Of a stretch of DNA of 64,000 bases, positions 34,257 through 42,566 are shown piece by piece. The first letter of the stretch is position 1; the number at the start of each line of letters is the position of its first letter. The notes under the pieces are model-generated. The model was not told the DNA's origin, ran no database searches, and worked only from the letters and a program-made list of their open reading frames with translations. Both the position numbers and the translations under genes were made by a program. The stretch comes from VAZQ01 sp035263865. Lineage in GTDB: Bacteria > Pseudomonadota > Alphaproteobacteria > Rhizobiales > Xanthobacteraceae. Location: NCBI GenBank assembly GCA_035263865.1, contig DATFQX010000216.1, positions 14,596 through 78,595 of the forward strand, in the 5' to 3' direction.

Positions 34257-35291
34257 TCACTCCGAAGCGCCGCTCAACGCGCGCACGGCTGCAAAAAGAT
34301 CGCGCACCCGACGCTCTGGAATGCCGCGAGTGACGAACACGAGCCGGCTGGCGCGATCCTGATCGGGCCATGCCGCGAGCTCGACCGGCGGATGCGCGAG
34401 GTGCTGCGCCACCTGCACCACCACGGGCCCGCGACAGCCCACGACGTTCAGCAAGCCCTTGACCCGCAGGAGGTCGCCGCCGCGCAAGGAAATGAGCGTC
34501 TCCATGGCCCGCGCGAACGTCTCCCAGGGCAGCGGCGCGTCCTCCGTTATAACGAAGCTTAAAATGCCATCGGTGTGCTCGGCCTCGGCGACGAACCCCG
34601 GCGCCGCCTTTTCCAAGCGCATGTCGCTCGCGAGCAGATAGCGCGGATCGAGATCGCCTCCGACTGAAGTGTGAACGGCTGCGTGCGGATTGAGGGCAGC
34701 GAGGCGCGCCTTCAAACGCTTTACCAGTTGCGGTTTGGCGAGATCGGTTTTGGACACGACCAGGCGATCCGCGAGGATGATCTGTTTTCTGGCTTCCGCC
34801 GACCAGCACAGCGTCTCAAGGCCGCTCACGGCCTCGATGACGGCAAGAACTGCCTCGATGTGAAATTCCCTGCCCAGCGCGCGGTCGCTGGCGAAGGTCT
34901 GCAGGATTGGCCCAGGATCGGCGAGCCCGCTCGTCTCGATCAATATTCGCTTGAATTGCGGCACCGTCCCCTGCGCGCGCTCGGCGACGAGATTGCGCAA
35001 CGCGTTCTGCAGGTCGGAGCGCATGTTGCAACACAGGCAGCCATTGCCGAGCAGCGTGACGTCATCCGTCGAGGCGCGCATCAGTGCATCATCGATGCCG
35101 ACGCTGCCGAACTCGTTGATCACGACTGCGGTGCCTTCGCCCATTGGGCTCGCCAGAAACCGGCGCACCAACGTAGTCTTGCCGGCGCCGAGGAAGCCGG
35201 TGACGACGATCACCGGAAGCTTTGCGCCGCGCGCGTGCTTGAGCCTGCGCCCGAAGCGGCCTGCCTCACGGGAGGGAAAAAGATCTAGCAT
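34257..35291 (-). CDS. COG0523 (CobW/ZNG1-like) metallochaperone GTPase
   Basis: 344 residues. The G3E GTPase core has Walker A VVTGFLGAGKTTLVRRF, Walker B ILIETSGLADP, and the metal-binding CxCC motif GNGCLCCNM; a C-terminal CobW_C domain (about 245-335) follows, starting SFVITEDAPLPWETFA. Such proteins deliver Zn or Co to client enzymes. NKxD is replaced by VSKTDL, as is usual in COG0523. The long hairpin upstream (35324-35355) is not a Zur-type operator. The client protein is not evident; the neighbour on the same strand is an LVIVD protein. Confidence 0.9.
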   Translation of the reverse strand: MLDLFPSREAGRFGRRLKHARGAKLPVIVVTGFLGAGKTTLVRRFLASPMGEGTAVVINEFGSVGIDDALMRASTDDVTLLGNGCLCCNMRSDLQNALRNLVAERAQGTVPQFKRILIETSGLADPGPILQTFASDRALGREFHIEAVLAVIEAVSGLETLCWSAEARKQIILADRLVVSKTDLAKPQLVKRLKARLAALNPHAAVHTSVGGDLDPRYLLASDMRLEKAAPGFVAEAEHTDGILSFVITEDAPLPWETFARAMETLISLRGGDLLRVKGLLNVVGCRGPVVVQVAQHLAHPPVELAAWPDQDRASRLVFVTRGIPERRVRDLFAAVRALSGASE

Positions 35292-35323
35292 GGATTTCTG
35301 ACTGACGCCGCTGTCTCGGTGCG

Positions 35324-35355
35324 CTCCCTTTTCCCGCGTCAGCGGGAACTGGGAG
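35324..35355. repeat. Nested palindromic element between the LVIVD and COG0523 genes
   Basis: CTCCC-tt-TTCCCGC-gtca-GCGGGAA-ct-GGGAG: a 7-bp perfect inner stem with a 4-base loop and a 5-bp outer stem across a symmetric 2-base bulge. It resembles the dispersed intergenic palindromes of rhizobial genomes. It lies downstream of the LVIVD stop and upstream of the COG0523 start on the same strand, so it could end or stabilise the first message. Confidence 0.5.
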
Positions 35356-35398
35356 AGGGAGCATACCGAGCTCGCGGCCCGCTAACGTGACGCCGCAC

Positions 35399-36727
35399 TC
35401 AAAAATCCATCTCCAGGACGTAAAGGCCGCCGACGTGGCGATCGACCGTATAGACGATCTCGCGCTCGTCGACCAAGACATCGTTGAGCTGGATGGTGCC
35501 GGTCGGCGCCATCGGCGGCGCCGGCGGCACGAACACCCCAACCTGCTGCGGCTGATATGGATTGGAAATGTCATAGGCGCGCAGTCCGCCATTGAAGAAG
35601 GTGCCGAGCACGATCTGATCGGATTGCCAGGCGGTCGGCCGCGGCACGTTCTCGTGGATGTTGTGCGCGCCGAAGCGCCCCTTGGCGGCAAATGCCTGGT
35701 GATCGGGCAAAGGGCAGGTCGAGATCGGGACCAAGTTGGTTTCCTCGCGCGCGTCGAGAATCCAGATGAGCTTCGGCCAATCCTTGGCGTTGTTCTCGGT
35801 CGATTCGTCGGTGACCACCATGAGCCCGCGATCGAACAGCGGCATCACGGTATGCATGAATCCGGTATAGGGAGGCGAGTTGGTCCACTGCGAGATCCGT
35901 TTCGGGTTTGCCTTATCGGAAATGTCCAGGACAAACATGCCGCCGTCGATATAGGCGAGATAGCAACGGTCGCCGCGCTGGGGATAGACGTTGGTGTTAT
36001 GGGCGCGGTGCCCCTTGTCCAACGGATGACGCGGCGGCGGCGCAACGTTGTCGCCCTGACGCGTGCCCGGCATCCACCAGCGGCCGACCTCGACCGGCTT
36101 TGACGGATTGCGCACGTCGATGCAACGGTAGAATTGGTCATCACTGGGGTGCGTGGGCGTGAAATCGGGCGCGCCAGACGCGCAGTGAACGTATTCGCCG
36201 TCGCAGAACCAGAGCTGATGCACGCCGCGCGAGGTCGCGCCTGAGCAGTCGAAGAACGAGATCGACTTCGGCTTTTCCGGCACGGAAATGTCAAACAGCT
36301 CCATGCCGGCGGGCTGCAGGCCTTTCTTCTGGGTCTGGTAGGCCACCGCCATGATATTTCCGCACGTCTCCAGCGAATTCGAGCGCATGTGAGACTGGGG
36401 CAGATCCGTCTGCGCCACGACCTTGGGCTTGCGCGGATCGGAGACGTCGACCGCGGTGAAATTCTTCGGCGCGCTCTCATGCGCGAGCCAGAGGATGCGG
36501 CGACCGTCGGGTGCGATCTGGATCGACATGCCTTCGCCCATGCCGCCGAAGCCGTCGAGCAGATGATGGGCGATGAGTTTGAAGTTCCAAGTGATTGGGC
36601 CACCGATGCTGAGCGGAGTTTTCGCGGAAGCGGCATGCTTCGGCGCGGCTTTCGGCCTTTTCTTCGCCGCCCCCGTCGCTCGCCTCTTTGCCGTCTTTTT
36701 CGCGACCTTCTTGCGTCCGACTTTCAT
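35399..36727 (-). CDS. LVIVD-repeat beta-propeller protein with basic N-terminal tail
   Basis: 442 residues. The first 36 are almost only Lys, Arg and Ala (KVGRKKVAKKTAKRRATG and more), like histone H1-type tails, with no signal peptide. The rest (about 45-440) has LVIVD-type repeats such as FTAVDVSDPRKPKVVAQTDL, MELFDISVPEKPKSISFF, MFVLDISDKANPKRISQW and LRAYDISNPYQPQQVGVF, which build a propeller. The ATG at 36727 follows GGAGAGTGGA; another in-frame ATG is 12 bases upstream. Same strand as the ABC binding protein, 93 bp downstream of it (105 bp from this ATG). Function unknown. Confidence 0.8.
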   Translation of the reverse strand: MKVGRKKVAKKTAKRRATGAAKKRPKAAPKHAASAKTPLSIGGPITWNFKLIAHHLLDGFGGMGEGMSIQIAPDGRRILWLAHESAPKNFTAVDVSDPRKPKVVAQTDLPQSHMRSNSLETCGNIMAVAYQTQKKGLQPAGMELFDISVPEKPKSISFFDCSGATSRGVHQLWFCDGEYVHCASGAPDFTPTHPSDDQFYRCIDVRNPSKPVEVGRWWMPGTRQGDNVAPPPRHPLDKGHRAHNTNVYPQRGDRCYLAYIDGGMFVLDISDKANPKRISQWTNSPPYTGFMHTVMPLFDRGLMVVTDESTENNAKDWPKLIWILDAREETNLVPISTCPLPDHQAFAAKGRFGAHNIHENVPRPTAWQSDQIVLGTFFNGGLRAYDISNPYQPQQVGVFVPPAPPMAPTGTIQLNDVLVDEREIVYTVDRHVGGLYVLEMDF

Positions 36728-36832
36728 TCCACTCTCCATGCGCTGGCATCGCGCGCACCTTTAGCGCGTTTCAAAGCGGCAGGCGAGGCGGCGTCTACCT
36801 CGCAGAATTGGTTGAGCAGCTTGGTGGATACG

Positions 36833-37813
36833 TCACCGGCTGGCCTTGGCCCATAGCTCCGGCCGCAGCGCCTTCTTCCAGTCCGGAATAGCGGAAATCT
36901 TTTTCTCTCGCAGCAGCACCTCGGCGTCTTTCTGCAGACTTGGCACCAGGTCCGACGGAAAGCCCGGATTGACCTCCACCTTGGCCAGCGCCTTGGCAAA
37001 AGTCTCGCGCGACATGGCGTAACCCTTCGAGGTGAAGAAGGCGTAGATCACGTCGGCGACCTTCCCCGGATTGTCCCTGAAGTCGCGCCCCACCTCCTGC
37101 CAGCATTTGAGATAGGCAACCGCTGTGTCGGGGCTCTTGTCGAGGAAGTCTGGCGTGGCCGCCATGAACACCGGCATTTTGTCGACCTGCGAGAAGTCCA
37201 TGATTGAAGTGCCGATGCCCTCGGCAACCGCGATCGCGCTGTAGGGCTCCACGTTGACCATGGCGTCAACGGTCTTGGCAGCCATTGCCGCGACCATATT
37301 GTTGACGTCCATGCGCACTTCCTGGAAATCGCCCTTCTTGAGGCCGGCGGCGGGCGCAATGACATCGGTAAAGATATTGCCGACGGAGGAGCCGGTCTGA
37401 TTGGCGACTTTGAGCCCCTTGAGCTCGCTGACTTTGCTGACGTTGAGGTCCTTGCGGGTGACGACCTGCGCGGTCTTGCCTACGGTCTCGATCTGGGCGA
37501 TCGCGACGAGTCCACCTTTGTCGTAGCCGATAATGAAGGATTGCGCGGCATAGGTGCCTAGGTCCACCTGGCGCGCCACCATTTGCTGCATGGTGAGATT
37601 GCCGGACGGCACGGCAAATTCTTCGAACTTGATACCGTGCTTCTCGAGCAGGCCCGATTTAAGCAGATAATAGGTCGGCATGCCCCAGATGTTGGTTTGG
37701 AAGCCCTGTCGGATCGCGTCCAGCGCCCATGCCGAGCGCGCCGGTACCGCCAGCGCCAGCGCGCCTCCCGCGAGCCATTGCCGCCGCGTCAGTCCATGCC
37801 GCTCATTGCCCAT
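36833..37813 (-). CDS. ABC transporter substrate-binding protein, NitT/TauT (SsuA/THI5-like)
   Basis: 326 residues. A twin-arginine-like signal (LTRRQWLAGGALALAVPARS, residues 8-27) leads to a type II periplasmic binding fold: GMPTYYLLKSGLLEKHGI, MVARQVDLGTYAAQSF, GLKVANQTGSSVGNIF and VNVEPYSAIA. Members bind aliphatic sulfonates, nitrate, thiamine precursors or aromatic acids; the ligand is not readable here. The ATG at 37813 has GGGAGGATAACG before it. It is in the same orientation as the ATPase (38989) and the two permeases (41763, 42563), with which it should form one importer. Confidence 0.9.
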   Translation of the reverse strand: MGNERHGLTRRQWLAGGALALAVPARSAWALDAIRQGFQTNIWGMPTYYLLKSGLLEKHGIKFEEFAVPSGNLTMQQMVARQVDLGTYAAQSFIIGYDKGGLVAIAQIETVGKTAQVVTRKDLNVSKVSELKGLKVANQTGSSVGNIFTDVIAPAAGLKKGDFQEVRMDVNNMVAAMAAKTVDAMVNVEPYSAIAVAEGIGTSIMDFSQVDKMPVFMAATPDFLDKSPDTAVAYLKCWQEVGRDFRDNPGKVADVIYAFFTSKGYAMSRETFAKALAKVEVNPGFPSDLVPSLQKDAEVLLREKKISAIPDWKKALRPELWAKASR

Positions 37814-37966
37814 CGTTATCCTCCCTGATGGCGATCGTTGTCGCCCCGCACCAAATCCGGTCGTGCTTACGAACGCGGAAACCCAAAGCCTCGGACTGCA
37901 GGTGCGGATGGGTTTCCGGGCTGAGCCGAGATTCCATGCATTATCCGCACATTGCAATGGAGTGTG

Positions 37967-38977
37967 TCATTGTTCCTGCTGCAAGCCGAATTCGCGGATG
38001 CTCGACGCCACGTCCTCGAGCGTCCGTATCATTAACTGGGCGAGTTCGTCTGCAGTCGACGAGACTGCAATCGAGCCTGCCTTCTCGATCATGCTGCGGT
38101 AGTCTCCGGAACCGACGATGGCCGTGATGTGGCGCTGAAGCAGGTCGACGATGGACCGCGGCGTGCCCGCGCCCGCGCAGATACCGAGCCAGCCGAAGCG
38201 CACGAAATCGATGCCCCGTTCGGTGACGGTCGGAATCTCGGCTAGATTGGGCAGTCGCTCCGGCGCCGACACCGCCAGGATTTTGAGCTGCCCAGCTTGG
38301 TATTGCGGCACGATTGCCAGCGTCGGCGAGACATAGAACTGCACGCGCCCGGCGACGAGCTCCTGCACGACCTGCGCGCCGCCGCGGAACGGAACGCGGT
38401 TCATGGTGATACCGGTGAGTTTCTCGAGCTGTCGCGCGAGAATCTCCTGCGCCGATCCGGCGCCGATTGTCGCGTAGCTGATTTCGCCGGGATGCGCCTT
38501 GGCGTAGCGCAGGAAATCGTCCCATGCGGCCGCAGGGACGCTGTTGGCGAGCGCGAGCCCGTAATAATATTTGGCGATGAGCGAGATCGGGGCGATATCG
38601 CTGAGCTTGAATTGCGCGTTCCTGTAGAGTGCCGTGTTGATCGGCTCGAAATGCGTGCACAGCAACAAAGTATAGCCGTCGCGCGGTTGCGATAGCGCGT
38701 CCCTGGTCGCGATCATGCCGGCTGCGGCCGGCTTGTTTTCCACAATCACGCGTTGCCCCAATGCCTCGCTCAGCTTTTCGGCAATGAAGCGCGCCGGAAT
38801 ATCGGTCGGGCCGCCAGCGCCGAAGCCCACGACCAGCCGAATCGGACGAACTGGGTAAAGCTCCTCGGCCTGCGGCGCGCCTAATCCTGTGGGCGCAAGC
38901 AGCAGAAGCGCGCAGCCGAGCCGACTCGCGATTGCGAGCATCGTGGGAGCTCGCTTATGGATGCGTCTTTGCGTCAC
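37967..38977 (-). CDS. Bug/TctC-family tripartite tricarboxylate binding protein (copy 1)
   Basis: 336 residues. The signal peptide core is LGCALLLLAPTGLG after a basic start. The mature chain has YPVRPIRLVVGFGAGGPTD, VIVENKPAAAGMIA and DGYTLLLC, the hallmarks of Bug proteins that hand carboxylates to TctA/TctB. It lies 11 bp after the ABC ATPase gene, so it is co-transcribed with an ABC importer, not with a Tct permease. The ligand could be a carboxylate related to the ABC substrate. Confidence 0.92.
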   Translation of the reverse strand: MTQRRIHKRAPTMLAIASRLGCALLLLAPTGLGAPQAEELYPVRPIRLVVGFGAGGPTDIPARFIAEKLSEALGQRVIVENKPAAAGMIATRDALSQPRDGYTLLLCTHFEPINTALYRNAQFKLSDIAPISLIAKYYYGLALANSVPAAAWDDFLRYAKAHPGEISYATIGAGSAQEILARQLEKLTGITMNRVPFRGGAQVVQELVAGRVQFYVSPTLAIVPQYQAGQLKILAVSAPERLPNLAEIPTVTERGIDFVRFGWLGICAGAGTPRSIVDLLQRHITAIVGSGDYRSMIEKAGSIAVSSTADELAQLMIRTLEDVASSIREFGLQQEQ

Positions 38978-38988
38978 GATCGAAGTCG

Positions 38989-39762
38989 TCAGGGCTTGTA
39001 TTTGCTGGCGGCTGCTTCTTCGCCGAGATGGCGCAACAGCGATTTCTGATAGTCGAGAAATTCGACGCTGAGCGCGTCGCGCGGGCGGGGCAGCCGTATG
39101 GGGAGCTCCGTCTTCACCATTCCGGGATGCGGCGTCATCACCACCACGCGATCGGCTAGGTATACCGCCTCTGCCACGTTGTGTGTCACATAGACCACGG
39201 TCTTGCGCGTCTCCCGCCAGACTTCCGCGAGCAAGCGCTGCATGTCGTCGCGGGTCAGCGCGTCGAGCGCGGCGAATGGCTCATCCATCAAGAGCACCGA
39301 GGGATTGTACGCAAGCGCCCGTGCGATGGCGACCCGCTGCTGCATTCCGCCGGACAAATGATGCGGATACGAGTGCACGAACTTTTCGAGCTTCACCAGC
39401 TCGAGGTGCTCGAGCGCGATCCGCTCGCGCTCGTCCTTGCCGATCCCCTTCATCTCCAGCCCGAAGCTCACGTTTCCAAGCGCGGTGCGCCACGGGAACA
39501 GCTGGGCGAAGTCCTGGAACACTACGCCCCGATCGGGACCGTGACCGCTGACGGCTTTGCCGCCGATGCGAATTTCGCCGACGCTCGGGGCGAGAAAGCC
39601 AGCGATGACGTTGAGCAGCGTCGACTTACCGCAGCCGGAGGGGCCGACGATGCAGAGGAATTCCGAGGCCTCGATGTTGAAGCTCACCCCGGCGACACCG
39701 GGGATCTCCCCAGCGGGTGTATCGTAGACGACCGAGACGTTGCAGATTTCGATGTGCGGCAT
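38989..39762 (-). CDS. ABC transporter ATP-binding protein, NitT/TauT type
   Basis: 257 residues, cytosolic ATPase of the importer. Walker A GPSGCGKST, Q-loop FQDFAQLFPW, signature LSGGMQQRVAIARAL, Walker B VLLMDEPFAALD and switch His in VTHNVAEAV are all present, close to SsuB/TauB. The ATG at 39762 fits the family start (MPHIEICNVSVVY); the open frame runs to 40044 but that part overlaps the HD gene. The two permease genes are 1.9 kb upstream, beyond a Bug gene and the opposite-strand HD gene. Confidence 0.95.
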   Translation of the reverse strand: MPHIEICNVSVVYDTPAGEIPGVAGVSFNIEASEFLCIVGPSGCGKSTLLNVIAGFLAPSVGEIRIGGKAVSGHGPDRGVVFQDFAQLFPWRTALGNVSFGLEMKGIGKDERERIALEHLELVKLEKFVHSYPHHLSGGMQQRVAIARALAYNPSVLLMDEPFAALDALTRDDMQRLLAEVWRETRKTVVYVTHNVAEAVYLADRVVVMTPHPGMVKTELPIRLPRPRDALSVEFLDYQKSLLRHLGEEAAASKYKP

Positions 39763-39925
39763 CGGCGCGACCTGCGTGCTCCTGTCATAGATGGTATGCC
39801 CATTCGTGGCCAGACGCGGCCGATGCGCAGAGGCGAGTTTCGCCCGGATCAAATTGGGTGTAGACAGGCGCAGACCAAATCGGACAATTCGCCGCAAGGC
39901 CGTAAGAGTTATCAGGAGCAAACGC

Positions 39926-40702
39926 ATGGGACCGCACGCCGCGTCGAGGCCGCTGACATTGTCGGAGCAGGCGGACGAGCTCGAAGAAAGAATGATGAAC
40001 GAGCTCAACGACAAGATCGCCACCAAATCGGCGCTGTTCAACATGGCGGACGGCAGCCTTGATTATGTCGGCGGCGCCGAGTTGCAGGCGCGCAATCCGG
40101 GCAAGTATTTCCTGATGGGCGCCGATCCGCGCCTGCCGAAGATGCCGGAGAAGCCGACGCTGATCGACTTCTTCAAGCACCGGTTCGTGTCGATGAATCA
40201 CCTCCTGCAAAGCGCGACGCTCGCGCTCAAGGCCGGGCACGAAGAGAAGGTCGTGCTGGCATGTCTGCTTCACGACGTCGGCGTTGCCGGATTCATCCGC
40301 TGCGATCACGGCTATTGGGGGGCGCAGCTGATCGAGCCCTACGTCGACGAGGAGGTGAGCTGGGCGGTGCGCGTGCACCAGGCGCTGCGCTTCTTCCCTG
40401 ACGAGTCGGTCAACTACAAATACCCGGATATGTACGTCAAATATTTCGGGCCGGACTATAAGCCCGAGCCCTACATCGTGGACGAATACAAACGCGCCCG
40501 CGGGCACAAGTATTACATGACCGCGCGGCTGATCTGCGTGAACGATGTCTACGCGTTCGATCCTGACGCCAAAGTCAACCTCGACAATTTCGTCGACATC
40601 ATCGGGCGCAATTTCAGGCAGCCGAAAGAAGGGCTCGGCTTGGACAACACGCCGTCCTCGCACATGTGGCGTACGCTGATGTGGCCGACCCGCTTTCTAT
40701 AA
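39926..40702 (+). CDS. HD-domain protein, candidate mixed-valent di-iron oxygenase (PhnZ/MIOX-like)
   Basis: 258 residues, cytosolic. The metal-ligand pattern is H92 (SMNHLLQ), H116-D117 (LLHDVGV), H128 (CDHGYWGA), H151 (VRVHQAL) and D207 (CVNDVYAF). HD phosphohydrolases need fewer ligands; the set H..HD..H..H..D with these spacings is that of PhnZ and myo-inositol oxygenase, which hold two irons. AGGAGCAAACGC precedes the ATG at 39926. It lies alone on the plus strand between two parts of an ABC importer cluster. Family is clear, reaction unknown; phosphohydrolase is the main alternative. Confidence 0.8.
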   Translation: MGPHAASRPLTLSEQADELEERMMNELNDKIATKSALFNMADGSLDYVGGAELQARNPGKYFLMGADPRLPKMPEKPTLIDFFKHRFVSMNHLLQSATLALKAGHEEKVVLACLLHDVGVAGFIRCDHGYWGAQLIEPYVDEEVSWAVRVHQALRFFPDESVNYKYPDMYVKYFGPDYKPEPYIVDEYKRARGHKYYMTARLICVNDVYAFDPDAKVNLDNFVDIIGRNFRQPKEGLGLDNTPSSHMWRTLMWPTRFL

Positions 40703-40739
40703 ACTTGTCCATGCCTGGTGCTATCTGCGAAAGCAGGCC

Positions 40740-41717
40740 CTATTCCGATTCCGCAATGCCGGCTGAACGTATCACCTTGCCCCACCGGTCAATCTCGAAT
40801 TTTACATAGACCGCCAAGTCCTCGATTGCCGGACTGTCGATTGGAATTAATCCAAGCGTTTTGAACCGCTGCTGTGTTTCAGGCAGCGCCGTGATGCTTT
40901 TCAGCTCGGAATGGAGCCGGTTGACGATTTGCTTGGGCGTGTTCGCGGGGGCAACAAACATGTGCCAGCCGCCGGCGTCATAGCCGGGAATCCCCATTTG
41001 CGCGAGCGGCGGGATGTCCGGCACGGCCGGCACCGGCGCCATCAGGGACATGCCGAGCGCCCTGATCTTGCCTTCTCTGATCAGCGGCAGCGCGGGCGGA
41101 AGATCGACGAACATCGTCGGGACCACGCCGGCAATGAGATCGGTCAGGGCGGGCGCGCTCCCTTTGTAGGGAATATACGTGATGTCGCTTCCGGTCATGA
41201 GCCTGAGATATTCGGCGCACAGATGCGCGGGCGAGCCCGTCCCGGACGTTCCGAATGCTAGGTGGCCGGGTTTGTCCTTGGCGAGCGCGATCAGATCGGA
41301 CAGTGAATGCACGGGCAGCTTCGGCTGCACCACCAGCACAAAGGGAATGGAGCTCACATGCGCGAGCGGCACGAAGTCTTTGACTGGATCGTATGGTAGC
41401 GCCTTGTGCAGCGTCACATTGTAGGCGAGTGCCGAACTTCCGCCCAGCAAGAGCGTATATCCGTCGGGCGCAGCTCGTGCTGCCGCTGCCGCGCCGATTG
41501 CCGTCCCGGCGCCAGCCCGGTTCTCGACCACGACTGGCTTGCCCAATCGGTCTGACAACTTTTGCGCGTACATGCGGGCGACGATATCGGCGGAGCCACC
41601 GGGGGCGAACGGCACGATGATCGTTACCTGCCGCGTTGGATAATCCTGCGCGCCGGCCCTCGAGGACGCGCTCGCGAGCAGGGCGGTGGCGATAAGCAGG
41701 ACAAAGAAGCCCTTCAT
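40740..41717 (-). CDS. Bug/TctC-family binding protein (copy 2)
   Basis: 325 residues: signal peptide MKGFFVLLIATALLASASSR, then YPTRQVTIIVPFAPGGSAD, KPVVVENRAGAGTAIGAAAA, DGYTLLLGG and ITYIPYKGSAPALTDLIAG, all typical of Bug periplasmic binding proteins. Downstream of the two ABC permease genes by 45 bp and convergent with the HD gene. The nearest Tct permease is 18 kb away, so it is an orphan or serves a remote transporter. Confidence 0.92.
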   Translation of the reverse strand: MKGFFVLLIATALLASASSRAGAQDYPTRQVTIIVPFAPGGSADIVARMYAQKLSDRLGKPVVVENRAGAGTAIGAAAAARAAPDGYTLLLGGSSALAYNVTLHKALPYDPVKDFVPLAHVSSIPFVLVVQPKLPVHSLSDLIALAKDKPGHLAFGTSGTGSPAHLCAEYLRLMTGSDITYIPYKGSAPALTDLIAGVVPTMFVDLPPALPLIREGKIRALGMSLMAPVPAVPDIPPLAQMGIPGYDAGGWHMFVAPANTPKQIVNRLHSELKSITALPETQQRFKTLGLIPIDSPAIEDLAVYVKFEIDRWGKVIRSAGIAESE

Positions 41718-41762
41718 CCTATTGCTTTTGCTGTCATCCGCTTGCGCGCAGACGACACCTTG

Positions 41763-42566
41763 CTACCCCTTCGCCGTGCGCACCATGCCCCAGCGCATGA
41801 CGGTGGCGCGTTCGAGCGAGCCAAAGACGAGCCGCTCGAATACGAAGCCGATGGCGCCGATGACGGCAAGGGCGGCAAGCATGATGTCGGCGTTCAAAAA
41901 TTCCTTGGCGTCGAAAATAACCCAACCCAGTCCCCAGTCCGAGGCGGCGAGCATCTCGGCGCCCACCACCGCGATCCACGCCCGCAGGAATGCTTGTCGG
42001 AACCCGGTGATGATGAACGGCGATGCGCCGGGGATGATGACCTTCCAGAACAGCGCCCGCTCGTTGGCGCCCATGGCGCCGGCTGCGCGCAGCCACAGCG
42101 GATTGACGGCGCGGACCCCGGACCAGGTGTTGAGTAGCATCGGAAAAAGCGCGGCATAGAACACGATGAGGATCGCGACCATGTTGCCAAGCCCGAACCA
42201 GAGAAGGAATACCGGTACCCAGGCAAGCGACGGAATTGGCATCAGCGCGCTGGCGAGCGGAAGACAGAAGTTTTCCACCGCCCGGAAACGACCCATCAGG
42301 ATGCCGAGCGGCAACGCAACGCCGACCGCGAGCGCGAGCCCGAAAAGCACGCGATACATCGTGAAGCCGGCGTGCTCCAGCATGGTGCCGTCGAGGAGCA
42401 GTGCCCACAGCGTGCTGGCGATCTTCGGCAGCGTTGGCAGCAGCGCCGCCGGAAAGACGCCGCTGCGCGCAACCGCCTCATAGCAGGCGGCCGCCAGCAG
42501 CAGCGTGACGCCTGCCCGGTATGCCGAGGTCGCGCGCTCCATCGTGGCTTTCATGGCGGCGCTCAC
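41763..42566 (-). CDS. ABC transporter permease, NitT/TauT type (second)
   Basis: 267 residues, about six membrane spans. The EAA loop that docks on the ATPase reads GAMGANERALFWKVIIPGA, near 153-172. LLWFGLGNMVAILIVFYAALFP is the family block before it. The ATG at 42566 overlaps the other permease stop as ATGA, so both are made together and probably form a heterodimer. Belongs with the ATPase at 38989 and the binding protein at 36833. Confidence 0.93.
   Translation of the reverse strand: MSAAMKATMERATSAYRAGVTLLLAAACYEAVARSGVFPAALLPTLPKIASTLWALLLDGTMLEHAGFTMYRVLFGLALAVGVALPLGILMGRFRAVENFCLPLASALMPIPSLAWVPVFLLWFGLGNMVAILIVFYAALFPMLLNTWSGVRAVNPLWLRAAGAMGANERALFWKVIIPGASPFIITGFRQAFLRAWIAVVGAEMLAASDWGLGWVIFDAKEFLNADIMLAALAVIGAIGFVFERLVFGSLERATVMRWGMVRTAKG

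Noticed and set aside
34257..35291. Cobalamin synthesis protein CobW
   Set aside because: No cobalamin genes are near, and the GCLCC motif occurs across all COG0523 metallochaperones, so a vitamin B12 role is not supported.
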